DNA from: JANQQN01 sp964519665
Lineage (GTDB): Bacteria > Myxococcota > Kuafuiibacteriia > Kuafuiibacteriales > Kuafuiibacteriaceae
Assembly (NCBI GenBank): GCA_964519665.1
Contig: CAZFIV010000001.1
Coordinates: 124,001-188,000, forward strand
Direction of reading: 5' to 3'
DNA: 64,000 bases
Program-made: the position numbers and the translations under genes
The notes under the pieces: model-generated
What the model was told of the DNA's origin: nothing
The model's input: only the letters and a program-made list of their open reading frames with translations
Database searches by the model: none
Shown here: piece by piece, positions 25,104 to 34,101 of the stretch
Numbering within the stretch: position 1 is the stretch's first letter
Layout of the letters: each line of letters starts with the position of its first letter

Positions 25104-26387
25104 ATGTCGAACGAACAGAATTACCGTCCGGAGACTCTTGCACTTCACGCAGGCTACGAGCCGGATCCCGCGACCGGCTCTCGTGCGGTTCCGATCTATC
25201 AGACCACGAGCTACCAGTTCCGGGATGCGGACCACGCCGCGGCTCTCTTCGCGCTCAAAGAGTTCGGTAACATTTACACCCGTATCATGAACCCCACGAC
25301 CGACGCCTTCGAGAAGCGAATCGCGGCGTTGGAAGGGGGCATTGCGGCCTTGGCCGCCGCTTCGGGTCAAGCGGCCGAGACGCTGACCCTCCTGACGTTG
25401 ATGAAGTCGGGTGACGAGTTCATCAGCGCTTCCAGCCTCTATGGCGGCACCTACAACCTCTTCAAGGTCACCTTCCCCCGGCTCGGAATCAACGCCAAAT
25501 TCGTCGAGGTCGCGGACCTCGACGCCATCAGGGCGGCGATCAACGACAAGACCAAGGCTATCTACGTCGAGAGCCTCGGTAATCCTCGGCTCGACGTGCC
25601 CGACTTCGAGGGCATCGCCAAGATCGCGCAGGCCGCTGGCGTTCCGTTCATCGTCGACAACACCGCGGCTTCGCCCGCGCTCGTCAACCCGATCAAGTAC
25701 GGCGCCAACATCGTCGTCCACAGCGCAACGAAGTATATCGGCGGTCACGGAACCGCGATCGGGGGCGTGATTGTCGACGGCGGTAACTTCCCGTGGGATA
25801 ACGGCAAGTTCCCAGAGTTTACGGACCCGAATCCGGGCTACCACGGCATGAAGCTGTTCGAGAACTTCGGCAACCTGTCTTTCATTCTCAAGGCTCGGGT
25901 CGAGTTGCTCCGTGACCTTGGCCCCGCGCTCAGCCCCTTCAACGCTCACCACTTCATCCTGGGCCTCGAGACGCTGCGCCTGCGCGTCTCACGACACTCC
26001 GAGAACGCGCTGGCTGCCGCCGAGTTCCTGAAGACGCACCCCAAGGTGACGTGGGTGAGCTATCCTGGACTCGAAGGAGATCAGAACTACCCGAACGCCA
26101 GCAAATACTTCGACGGAGGATTCGGCGGCCTGGTCACCTTCGGGGTCAAGGGCGGCTACGAGGCGGGTCGCGAGCTCATCAATAAAGTGAAGCTCTTCTC
26201 GCTGCTGGCGAACATCGGCGATACTCGTTCGCTCATCATCCACCCGGCGTCGACCACGCACCAGCAGCTCACGGCCGAGGAGCGCGCATCGGCTGGGGTC
26301 AATGATGAGTTGGTCCGGCTGTCGGTTGGCATCGAGCACATCGACGATATCGTCGCCGACCTTGACCAGGCGTTGAACCAAGTATGA
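25104..26387 (+). CDS. metY: O-acetylhomoserine sulfhydrylase (aminocarboxypropyltransferase)
   Basis: A 427-residue PLP enzyme of the Cys/Met-metabolism family. It makes homocysteine from O-acylhomoserine and sulfide (direct sulfhydrylation). PLP Lys210 lies in HSATKYIGGHGTAIGG; other family segments are YTRIMNPTTDAFEKRIAALEGG, SLYGGTYNLF and PFIVDNTAASPAL. A 427-aa length fits MetY rather than MetB/MetC (about 380-400). A GGAGGA ribosome binding site lies 12 nt before ATG 25104. It is first in an operon with metX and thrA. Expression is probably controlled by the leader terminator. Confidence 0.95.
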   Translation: MSNEQNYRPETLALHAGYEPDPATGSRAVPIYQTTSYQFRDADHAAALFALKEFGNIYTRIMNPTTDAFEKRIAALEGGIAALAAASGQAAETLTLLTLMKSGDEFISASSLYGGTYNLFKVTFPRLGINAKFVEVADLDAIRAAINDKTKAIYVESLGNPRLDVPDFEGIAKIAQAAGVPFIVDNTAASPALVNPIKYGANIVVHSATKYIGGHGTAIGGVIVDGGNFPWDNGKFPEFTDPNPGYHGMKLFENFGNLSFILKARVELLRDLGPALSPFNAHHFILGLETLRLRVSRHSENALAAAEFLKTHPKVTWVSYPGLEGDQNYPNASKYFDGGFGGLVTFGVKGGYEAGRELINKVKLFSLLANIGDTRSLIIHPASTTHQQLTAEERASAGVNDELVRLSVGIEHIDDIVADLDQALNQV

Positions 26388-26400
26388 AGCGGAGCGCGGC

Positions 26401-27588
26401 TTGACGGAGGGCCTCCCATCCCCGGTTTTCTTCGACCTGCGGTTACCGGACCTGACCACCGAGCGTGGTGGTCAGGTCTCTTCGCTCGTGGTCCGGGGAT
26501 GGATGTGGGCGTCCGATGGCCCCGCGTTCTTGCGGCGACGTGGCCTTGTTCCGCGCGAGGCCCTGCCCGGCCAGTACGAGCAGGTCGTTCGCCGGGCCGC
26601 CGACGCTCCGTCGGCCCGGCCCCCCGCCGATTCCCTTCGCACCGCCCGCGGGCGTGATTTGCCCACGATTCTCATCGTGCATGCCCTGACCGGTCATGCC
26701 GGCGCGGGCGGGCCGGGAGGCTGGTGGGAGCCGGTGATCGGGGTGGGAAACGTGTTCGACCCCACCGTCCACCGGGTGCTCTGTTTCAACAACCTTGGCT
26801 CCTGTTATGGAACCTCGGGCCCCGCCGACGACGGATACACGGCGGGACCGCTCACGACCTGGGACCAGGCTCGGGTCATCCTACGCGCGCTCGATGCGTT
26901 AGCGATCGAGCGCGTAGAGCTGGCGACGGGGGGGTCGCTGGGGGGTATGATCACCCTTTCGCTCGCGGCTCTCACACCAGCGCGATTCCGACGGATCGTG
27001 CCCATCGCCGCCTGTGCGGCAGCCTCCTCGTGGATTATCGGCTTCAATCACGTTCAGCGACGAGCGATCGAATCGTCGCCGAACCTCGGCTTATCTTTGG
27101 CTCGCCAGATCGCGATGCTGTCGTACCGCGCCGAAGCGGGCCTCGACCTGCGTCAGGGGCGCCGACCGGCGGACCCGGGCAGCACCGGCGCCTACCGAAT
27201 GCAGACCTACCTCGACTACCAGGGCACCAAGCTCGTCAACCGATTCGAGGTGGGGACGTACCTGGCCATGATGGATGCGATGGATAACCACGACCTCACC
27301 GCGGTGCCCCAACAGCGGGACGAGGGCGAACGCTGGTCATGGCCCGACTCTACATCCGGATTGAGTCGGATCACCGCAAGCTGTATGTCGATCGGCATCG
27401 ATACCGATCAGCTGTTCCTGCCGGTTCACTCCCAAGCGGTCGCGACCGAACTGTCCCGCCGCGGGCGGGTCGCGGAGTCGGCGCTGATCCGAAGCCCGCA
27501 CGGTCACGACGCGTTTCTCATCGAGTGGGATCAGCTCGACGCCCTGCTCCGACGCGCCTTGTTGCTACCCGTAAGAGAAGAAGTATGA
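26401..27588 (+). CDS. metX: Homoserine O-acetyltransferase
   Basis: A 395-residue alpha/beta-hydrolase-fold acyltransferase that activates homoserine for MetY. Catalytic Ser179 is in the nucleophile elbow ATGGSLGGM, Asp in SIGIDTDQLF and His in SPHGHDAFLIEWD. Conserved substrate-site segments ALTGHA, NNLGSCYGTSGP and LDYQGTKLVNRF are present. Acetyl versus succinyl specificity cannot be read with certainty; partner MetY favours acetyl. The start is TTG 26401, 13 bp after metY, the only start before the conserved N-terminus. Its stop overlaps the thrA start (ATGA). Confidence 0.93.
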   Translation: MTEGLPSPVFFDLRLPDLTTERGGQVSSLVVRGWMWASDGPAFLRRRGLVPREALPGQYEQVVRRAADAPSARPPADSLRTARGRDLPTILIVHALTGHAGAGGPGGWWEPVIGVGNVFDPTVHRVLCFNNLGSCYGTSGPADDGYTAGPLTTWDQARVILRALDALAIERVELATGGSLGGMITLSLAALTPARFRRIVPIAACAAASSWIIGFNHVQRRAIESSPNLGLSLARQIAMLSYRAEAGLDLRQGRRPADPGSTGAYRMQTYLDYQGTKLVNRFEVGTYLAMMDAMDNHDLTAVPQQRDEGERWSWPDSTSGLSRITASCMSIGIDTDQLFLPVHSQAVATELSRRGRVAESALIRSPHGHDAFLIEWDQLDALLRRALLLPVREEV

Positions 27589-30098
27589 CCCAGCCTCCGT
27601 TTCTCGTTCTCAAATTCGGCGGATCGTCCCTGAGCACCGCTGAGCGTCTCACCCAAACGGTCGAAATCGTGCGGCGGGCCCGCAGCGAGCGGCGGGTCGC
27701 GGTCGTCGTCAGCGCGATGGCCGACAGCACCGATCGCTTGCTCGATTCTATGGCCCTGGCGGGTCGCGGCGACTTTCAAGGCGCCTCGGAGATCGTCGAC
27801 GGTATTCACGCCCGTGTGTTGTCTGAAGCGCAGGCGGCCCTGACTTCGATCGGGGCCGACGGTGAGGCCCGGATAGCGCTGGCCGAGCAGCTCACTCGAT
27901 TGTTTCGCCCGTTGGAAGACCTGCTCAAGGGCGTCCACCTCCTGCGAGAGCTGACCCCCCAGACCCAGGACCTCGTGCTCTCGTTCGGCGAGCGGTCGAG
28001 TGCGAACGTGTTCGCGCATCTGCTGACCCACGCCGGAATCCCGGCGTCGTTCGTGGATAGTCGAGAGTGGACGGTCACCGACGCCGGCTTTGGCGGTGCT
28101 TTCGTCGACTGGAGTTCGACGCAAGCCCGCATTTTGAAACTCCGATCGGCGTGGGATGATGTGGTGACCGTACATACGGGCTTCCTGGGTCAGACCGTGG
28201 ACGGCCGCACGACCACGCTCGGTCGCAATGGCTCGGATTACACGGCCAGCCTACTCGCGCGCGGCCTCGACGCCGAGTCTCTCAACATCTGGACGGGCAC
28301 TTCGGGGATCATGTCGGCAGACCCGGATATCGTGCCCGAAGCCTATCCGGTGCCCGCGCTGTCATACATGGAGGCGCTCGAGCTCGCGAATTTCGGCGCG
28401 CGGATGTTCCACCCGCGGACGATGATTCCACTCATCAGCTCGGGCATTCCTCTCCGCATTCGGAACACCCTAGAGCCCGACGCACCGGGCACTCTCGTCA
28501 CTCGAGACGGCAGCACGTCTCCTGACAATCCGACGAGCGTCGCCTCCCTGGAGCGGCTCGCCCTGGTCGAAGTGGATGCTCGACGCGAAGCCGGCGACCT
28601 CCGAGTGGGCGAGCGGGTGTTGAGCGCCCTGGCCACGGCCAATATCCGGGTGTGGACGGCTATCCAGTCCGGGTTCGGGCAGGCGATGGCGGTCATCGTT
28701 CCCGAAGACCAACGCGACGCCGCTTGCGACGCCATACGACTCGAGCTCGCGCAGGAGATCGAGCGCAGCGAGGTCGACCGAGTCGGTATTCGCCACCCGG
28801 TGACCCTGGTGACCCTGGTCGCCGAAGCGATGGGCCAGACGGTGAACGTGGCCGGTCGGCTCTTTCATGCGCTGGGAGCGGCCGGGATCGGTGTTTGGTC
28901 GATCGCGCAAAGCGGCAGCGCGCGTTCGATCGCGTGTGCGGTCGACGCCGAAGATACCCGGGAGGCGGTACGGACCGTCCACGCGGCGTTCAACTTCAGC
29001 TTCGAGACCGTCCACATCTTCGTGCTGGGCGTCGGCGTCGTGGGCGGAAATCTGCTCGCCCAGATCCGGCAGCAGCAAACCAAGTTGCGCGACCTGATGA
29101 ACATCGATCTCAAGGTCGTAGGCGTCGCCAACAGTCGGCGATTCTTGTTTGATGAGAGGGGTCTCGACCTCGAGACTTACGCCGAGCGTCTCGAGACGTC
29201 ATCCAGCCGGGGCGGATTCCACGAGCTGTTGCCGACGCTCGACCGGCTCCGGCGGCTGGGGGCGCCGGTCGTCGTTGACTGCACCGCGGCCGATAAGATG
29301 GAGGACGTATATCACGCGGCTTTTGCGCGCGGCATTCACGTGGTGGCGGCCAACAAGAAGGCGCTGACCATCCCTTGGGACGATCGGCAGCGTTTGCTTC
29401 GGGCTGCGAGAACGGCCCACCGCTACTACAACTACGAAACGACCGTCGGCGCGAGTTTGCCGGTCATCGACACGTTGGTGGCAATGGTGCGGACCGGCGA
29501 TCGGGTCGAGCGGGTGGAAGGTTCGTTGTCGGGCACTTTGGGGTACCTGGCAAACGAGTTGATGAGCGGGGTGCCGCTTTCGCGGGCCGTGCGCGACGCC
29601 AAGAACAAGGGCTACACGGAACCCCATCCCCGAGACGACCTCTCCGGTACCGACGCTGCTCGCAAGGCGCTGATTCTGGCCCGGGAACTCGGTCTGGCCA
29701 TCGACTTCGAAGATGTGGCGGTCACTCCGCTGGTCCCGGAGGAGATCTTGGCCGAGCACGACCTGGAGGCCTTCTTCGCCAGCCTGGAGCGTTACGATTC
29801 GGTGATGACGGAGGAAGTCGAACGCCGGCGGCAACGAGGAGAGGTCCTGAGGTATCTGGCCACCGTCGAGCCCAACGCGCCGTCCCGAACCGAGATGCTG
29901 ACCGTTGGTCCGACGTGGGTGCCGTCGAATCACCCAGCGACCCGTCTTCAAGGCACCGAGGCGTTTTTGGCTTTCTTCACCGAGCGGTACCCCATCGAGC
30001 CGTTGGTCATCCAAGGCGCGGGGGCCGGAGGGCCGGTCACCGCCGGCGGTGTTCTCGCGGATGTCCTGAAGATCGGTCAGTCGCTGCGCGGTCGGTAG
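27585..30098 (+). CDS. thrA: Bifunctional aspartokinase / homoserine dehydrogenase
   Basis: An 837-residue fusion catalysing the first and third steps from aspartate to homoserine. The aspartokinase half (about 1-290) opens with LKFGGSS and includes SFGERSSANV and TTTLGRNGSDYTASLLA. Two ACT regions follow (about 310-460), presumably giving Thr feedback inhibition. The homoserine dehydrogenase half (about 480-837) has the Rossmann FVLGVGVVGGNLL, VVAANKKAL and the catalytic GTDAARKALILARELG. Translation starts at ATG 27585 in an ATGA overlap with metX. Aspartate-semialdehyde dehydrogenase is not in this window. Confidence 0.95.
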   Translation: MTQPPFLVLKFGGSSLSTAERLTQTVEIVRRARSERRVAVVVSAMADSTDRLLDSMALAGRGDFQGASEIVDGIHARVLSEAQAALTSIGADGEARIALAEQLTRLFRPLEDLLKGVHLLRELTPQTQDLVLSFGERSSANVFAHLLTHAGIPASFVDSREWTVTDAGFGGAFVDWSSTQARILKLRSAWDDVVTVHTGFLGQTVDGRTTTLGRNGSDYTASLLARGLDAESLNIWTGTSGIMSADPDIVPEAYPVPALSYMEALELANFGARMFHPRTMIPLISSGIPLRIRNTLEPDAPGTLVTRDGSTSPDNPTSVASLERLALVEVDARREAGDLRVGERVLSALATANIRVWTAIQSGFGQAMAVIVPEDQRDAACDAIRLELAQEIERSEVDRVGIRHPVTLVTLVAEAMGQTVNVAGRLFHALGAAGIGVWSIAQSGSARSIACAVDAEDTREAVRTVHAAFNFSFETVHIFVLGVGVVGGNLLAQIRQQQTKLRDLMNIDLKVVGVANSRRFLFDERGLDLETYAERLETSSSRGGFHELLPTLDRLRRLGAPVVVDCTAADKMEDVYHAAFARGIHVVAANKKALTIPWDDRQRLLRAARTAHRYYNYETTVGASLPVIDTLVAMVRTGDRVERVEGSLSGTLGYLANELMSGVPLSRAVRDAKNKGYTEPHPRDDLSGTDAARKALILARELGLAIDFEDVAVTPLVPEEILAEHDLEAFFASLERYDSVMTEEVERRRQRGEVLRYLATVEPNAPSRTEMLTVGPTWVPSNHPATRLQGTEAFLAFFTERYPIEPLVIQGAGAGGPVTAGGVLADVLKIGQSLRGR

Positions 30099-30110
30099 GC
30101 TTTGAGGCGG

Positions 30111-30133
30111 GTGCGCCGTTAGGTTAGGCGCAC
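30111..30133. terminator. Bidirectional hairpin between convergent thrA and GH31 genes
   Basis: GTGCGCC (30111-30117) and GGCGCAC (30127-30133) form a perfect 7-bp stem with a 9-nt loop, 12 bp after the thrA stop. The 3' arm overlaps the last codons and stop of the GH31 gene on the other strand. No U tract follows on either strand, so termination may be partial or Rho-assisted. Confidence 0.5.
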
Positions 30134-32139
30134 AGCGTCTCGAGCACCGGCCACTTCGCGAAGGCAGGGGGGCGCCTCATGATGGGGGCCAGGTGAAGTT
30201 GGGCACCTTCCCGTAGAAAGCATGGCGCCGGGCCGGCAGGAATCTCGATCTTGATCGTTCCTCGTTCGACCGGGCCCTCGAGCTCGATGTGTCGGGAGGT
30301 CGTTGCCGCTGGGTCGGCCAGGAGCGCGCCGACGGGCACGCGTTTCCAGGAGCCGGCGGGCAATGGGAGCTCTCGGGTCGGGGTGCCGGGCTCGAGAGCG
30401 GGGACCACCAGCAGGTTCGGGCCGAGCAGGAAGGCGCTATCAATGGCGCGAAGGCGGCTATCGACCGGGTCGGCGAAGAACAGTGGACGCGCGGCGGGCA
30501 CGCCGGTGATGTGCGCCTGTTGAAAGCAGTCTTGCAGGAAGGGTAACAGGCGCATTCGCCATCGAATGCTGGCGCGGACCCGGGCCAACGCCTCTTCGCC
30601 AAAGCTCCAGGGCTCCTTGCGGGGAGATGGCTGGTCGGCATGGCCCCGAAAGAACGGGAAGTAGCAGCCGACCTCGAACCATCGCGCGAACAACTCGGGC
30701 CCCGGATCACCTGAAAAGCCGCCGACATCGGGACCGGCCATGGCTTGGCCAACCAGGCCGAGCCCGAGGACCATGGTCACGCTCCATCTAAGGTCGTCCC
30801 AGGTGCTCAGGTTGTCGCCGGTCCAGGTCGCCGCGCTTCGCGGCGTCGCCAGATGAGCGGCCCGGGTCAGCACGAACGGTGGCTCGTGGGGCCGGACCGC
30901 CTCGAGCCCGGCTCGGGTCGCCTCGACCATCAGCTGCCCATAGAGATTGTGGAATCGGGCGTGCGGACCTCCACCGAGGCCTCGGTGTACGGCGTCTTCG
31001 GGCAACGTTTGGGTCGGCGTCGAGAACACCGACGGCTCGTTCATGTCGCACCACAAGCCGGCAACCTTAGTTTCGGTAACGAATCGTTCGACGAGGCCGG
31101 CCCACCACGATCGGGTCTGTTCCCGAGTGAAGTCCGGGAACCAGCACCGGCCCGGCCACACGCGCCCCTCGACGGGTCGACCGCGCCGGTCGAGCACCAG
31201 GTGGCCATCGGCTCGCGCTTGCTGCGCGACTTCATAGTCGTCCGCGATCGCGAGTCCAGGGTCGATGATGGCCACCGCCCGCAGGCCGGCCTCGACCAGC
31301 TCGTGGACGAGGGCGGGTAGATCAGGGAAGGCCTCGGCATCGACCGTAAAGACCCGAAATCGGTCCATGTAGTCGATATCGAGCCATACGGCCGACAGCG
31401 GGATGTCGTGGTGGTCGAAGTTCTGGACCAGCGTTCGGACCTCTTCGGCCGACATGTACGACCACCGACACTGGTGATAGCCGAGCGCCCACCGGGGCAC
31501 CTCGGCGGGCCGACCAAAAAGCTCGGTCAGGCCCGACACGGCGGTCGCGGGGTCGGGGGCTTCGATCCGCAGGAGCACGCATGGTGCGCCGGCGACGGCG
31601 ATCTCAACGCCGTCCGTTCCCGTGACTACGACGGAGCGGCGAGCCGTACAAGCCACGACAAAGGTGGCGCGTCCGTCGGCATGGACCGCCAACACGGCCG
31701 GCTGCGACTGGTAGAGCGCCGGCGTATGGTCGTCATATGCGTATGCGTCGGTGTTCCATGTCTCCGCTCGGAGACCGGTACGCTCGAGGGGGCCGGCCCG
31801 CTCACCCGTGCCATAGAAGCTCGTGCCCACGGGGAAGCTCATCTGGGCGACGAACGTGGAGCCGTCCCAGGCCATGTGAGGCGCAGCCTCGGGTGCCGAA
31901 GCGCTGATCGTAGGCGCCGGCAGTGGACCGGCCAGGACGTGGTCGGGTGGGTCGAGGGGCTCGGGCGCTTCGTCGTCGTCGAGTCGCGCGACGACCCGAA
32001 CGACCTCGAGGGTCGCACCGCAGGCCATGTTGGACGTTTCCATCCGTACGGCCTCGATCCCGTTGCCCAGGGCTCCTGAAAGCCCCAGGGGGCCCGGAAC
32101 CTGGAGACCATGTCGTCGACGAGGCAGCGTGTCCTGCAC
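30124..32139 (-). CDS. GH31-family alpha-glucosidase
   Basis: A 671-residue cytosolic glycoside hydrolase. It has the N-terminal beta-sandwich (FYGTGERAGPLERTG), then the TIM barrel with VWLDIDYMDRFRVFT. The nucleophile is Asp365 in GLWCDMNEPSVF and the acid/base is Asp442 in TWTGDN; a C-terminal beta region follows. Retaining hydrolysis of alpha-glucosides such as maltose, isomaltose or glycogen fragments is expected; alpha-xylosidase is less likely from the WxDMNE context. The start GTG 32139 is just upstream of the first folded strand; no ATG in frame is better placed. The gene is convergent with thrA, and the dipeptidase gene lies upstream. Confidence 0.9.
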   Translation of the reverse strand: MQDTLPRRRHGLQVPGPLGLSGALGNGIEAVRMETSNMACGATLEVVRVVARLDDDEAPEPLDPPDHVLAGPLPAPTISASAPEAAPHMAWDGSTFVAQMSFPVGTSFYGTGERAGPLERTGLRAETWNTDAYAYDDHTPALYQSQPAVLAVHADGRATFVVACTARRSVVVTGTDGVEIAVAGAPCVLLRIEAPDPATAVSGLTELFGRPAEVPRWALGYHQCRWSYMSAEEVRTLVQNFDHHDIPLSAVWLDIDYMDRFRVFTVDAEAFPDLPALVHELVEAGLRAVAIIDPGLAIADDYEVAQQARADGHLVLDRRGRPVEGRVWPGRCWFPDFTREQTRSWWAGLVERFVTETKVAGLWCDMNEPSVFSTPTQTLPEDAVHRGLGGGPHARFHNLYGQLMVEATRAGLEAVRPHEPPFVLTRAAHLATPRSAATWTGDNLSTWDDLRWSVTMVLGLGLVGQAMAGPDVGGFSGDPGPELFARWFEVGCYFPFFRGHADQPSPRKEPWSFGEEALARVRASIRWRMRLLPFLQDCFQQAHITGVPAARPLFFADPVDSRLRAIDSAFLLGPNLLVVPALEPGTPTRELPLPAGSWKRVPVGALLADPAATTSRHIELEGPVERGTIKIEIPAGPAPCFLREGAQLHLAPIMRRPPAFAKWPVLETLCA

Positions 32140-32177
32140 TTGTCCATTATGCCTGAATACATCAGGGCGGCGGAGGC

Positions 32178-32846
32178 CTACGGGATCGCGTCGAACGGAA
32201 TATCCAAGCGTCGGTACCGGCGGCGAACATCGCGCCCGGTGCCTTCGTTGAAGTGCCACCATTCGTTACGGATGCCCCTCATACCGGCGTGACGCATGGC
32301 CGCCCGGAGAATTCGACGGCGACGGACCTGGGCTCGCGAGAGCTTTCCCTGAGCCAGATAGGACTTTTCGTAACGGGGCTGCGAGAGGCGGCCCAAGTGG
32401 TCGTACGGGGTGCCGAGGTCGAGTTCTTGGCCCTTCGCGTTGGCCAGGGTGACGTCGACCGCCGCGCCGTAGCTGTGAATCGAGCCGAGCCGAGTATTCG
32501 GGTTGGCGACGTAGCTCGACTTGGGGGTGCCCTTCACCGCCTTCCAAAGCTCGAATTGGGCGGAGTGAGGCCGGTAGCAGTCCTTGAACATCAGGCGAAG
32601 GCCGCGGTGATGGCGATCGAGCCAGCGCTGGGCCTTCTTCATCTTGGCCGCGACCGAAGGTCGGAGCAGACACCGAGCGGCCGGATAGACTTGTCGACCA
32701 ACGAAGTTATCGGAGGTGGCGTACCGAATGTCGGCCAGGAAACGGCCGTTCAGACGGAGCACGTCGACCAGTGGCGGGTCGGTGGGCTGGGTTGCGGGTC
32801 CGGGTTGAACCAGCAGGCAGCCCGCCATGAGCGCGGGCCAGTTCAT
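32178..32846 (-). CDS. VanX-like D-Ala-D-Ala dipeptidase, lipoprotein
   Basis: A 222-residue M15D-type zinc peptidase. Metal ligands are visible in GSIHSYGAAVDVTL (His and Asp of SxHxxGxAxD) and EWWHF (the catalytic Glu and third His). A short signal peptide ends in lipobox ALMAGC, so unlike cytosolic VanX of resistance operons it should be exported and act on wall dipeptides for recycling or turnover. Length is like VanX/DdpX (about 200). Its ATG overlaps the stop of the mog gene (ATGA on the minus strand), so the two are translationally coupled despite unrelated roles. Confidence 0.87.
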   Translation of the reverse strand: MNWPALMAGCLLVQPGPATQPTDPPLVDVLRLNGRFLADIRYATSDNFVGRQVYPAARCLLRPSVAAKMKKAQRWLDRHHRGLRLMFKDCYRPHSAQFELWKAVKGTPKSSYVANPNTRLGSIHSYGAAVDVTLANAKGQELDLGTPYDHLGRLSQPRYEKSYLAQGKLSRAQVRRRRILRAAMRHAGMRGIRNEWWHFNEGTGRDVRRRYRRLDIPFDAIP

Positions 32847-33415
32847 TTGGACTTGGGCCGAAAGGCCTTGAGCTTCGATTCGTCGGTCGTGAGAAAGGGG
32901 CCGCCGATGAGGTCGATGCAGTATGGGATGGCCGGCATGACCGCATCGAGGCACTCGCGGATCGATTTGGGTTTGCCGGGTAGGTTGACAATGAGAGCTG
33001 CGCCGCGAATCACCGCCGTCTGACGGGAGAGGATGGCCGTCGGGACGTACTGAAGGCTGACCTGCCGCATCAGCTCTCCGAATCCGGGCATGAGCTTGTC
33101 GGCGACCGCTTCGGTCGCTTCGGGAGTGACATCGCGAGGCGCGGGCCCGGTGCCTCCGGTGGTGACCACCAAGCAGCATTGTTCGTGGTCGACGAGGGTC
33201 CTGAGGGTCTCCTCGATGAGCGGACGTTCGTCCGGAATGACGCGCGCCACGGGCGTCCACGGGCTGGTCAGAATCTCCCCGAAGTAGGCCGTGATCGCCG
33301 GGCCTCCCAGGTCTTCGTATTCGCCGCGGCTCGCCCGGTCCGATACGGTGACCACGCCAATACGCGCAGTCCGGGTCGTGAGATCGTCGGGGCTGGGGCT
33401 CGAAGCGTTGGTCAC
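32843..33415 (-). CDS. mog: Molybdopterin adenylyltransferase (MogA/MoaB type)
   Basis: A 190-residue protein of the MogA/MoaB family, which adenylates molybdopterin before Mo insertion. It shows the N-terminal strand GVVTVSDRASRGEYEDLGG, the nucleotide/MPT loop TTGGTGPAPRDVTPEA, and NLPGKPKSIRECLDAV. Length is that of MogA (about 195). The GTG start at 33415 is the first in frame. It serves molybdoenzymes such as the sulfite-oxidase-like protein 13 kb upstream. Whether it is strictly MogA or MoaB cannot be settled by eye. Confidence 0.88.
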   Translation of the reverse strand: MTNASSPSPDDLTTRTARIGVVTVSDRASRGEYEDLGGPAITAYFGEILTSPWTPVARVIPDERPLIEETLRTLVDHEQCCLVVTTGGTGPAPRDVTPEATEAVADKLMPGFGELMRQVSLQYVPTAILSRQTAVIRGAALIVNLPGKPKSIRECLDAVMPAIPYCIDLIGGPFLTTDESKLKAFRPKSK

Positions 33416-33474
33416 GAGCGCAGGGTGGCCGATGTTCTAGTGATCTGTCACCGGAGTTCTCAGCCAAAACAACT

Positions 33475-34101
33475 CTAGTCGTCGCGCAAGACGAACTCTC
33501 GCAGGCGGATCAGCGCCCGCGCGACCATGTAAAGAAGCACCACCGGCCCGAGGTGGAAAACGAGCAAATGGATGGGATCCGCTCCGCCACACTGCATGTG
33601 AAGCGCCGACAAGCCGACCCCAGCCAGCCCGAGGGCGAGAACCCAGCCGGGGTTCGGAAACCGGCGCCACAGCCGCCCGCTCAAGAAGCCAAGGGCGAGC
33701 ATGGCGCCTCCCGAGATTAGAGTGCAGTGAAAGAAGCATGTGGCGCCGGCGTTCAGCGGTGCCGGACCCGATGTGAAGTCCATGATCAGGAGAAGCGCTG
33801 CGGCGAGCATCAACACCAGGACGACGGATGCGCCAAGCAACACGCTTCGGGATACGAGGGGGTAGCCGATCGTCAACGACGCCCCCGCCGCGCTGGCCGC
33901 GAACATCAGCAGGAGGGCCACGTACCAGCTGAGGTTGCGTTCGAGCGCATGATCTCCGGCGGGGATAAGGAACACGAACGCTAAGAAAACCGATACGATG
34001 GCCAGGTATCCGAGCAACGTGACCGCCCGGTCTCGTCGCAAGCGGCGAAGATCACGGTGAATGTGCGCATAAGCGTCGGATCGGGGGGTCGCTTCCGTCA
34101 T
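33475..34101 (-). CDS. NrsF-like (DUF1109) six-helix membrane protein, candidate anti-sigma factor
   Basis: A 208-residue protein with a basic N-terminal region (RRLRRDRAV) and about six hydrophobic helices. The last part shows a spaced Cys/His pattern, ATCFFHC then LHMQCGGADPIHLLVFH, which resembles the conserved Cys-His residues of NrsF/DUF1109 anti-sigma proteins. A clear ribosome binding site (aaggag, 5 nt before ATG 34101) fixes the start. No sigma-factor gene is adjacent, which is unusual for that family, so the assignment is tentative. It could instead be an unrelated membrane protein. Confidence 0.55.
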   Translation of the reverse strand: MTEATPRSDAYAHIHRDLRRLRRDRAVTLLGYLAIVSVFLAFVFLIPAGDHALERNLSWYVALLLMFAASAAGASLTIGYPLVSRSVLLGASVVLVLMLAAALLLIMDFTSGPAPLNAGATCFFHCTLISGGAMLALGFLSGRLWRRFPNPGWVLALGLAGVGLSALHMQCGGADPIHLLVFHLGPVVLLYMVARALIRLREFVLRDD

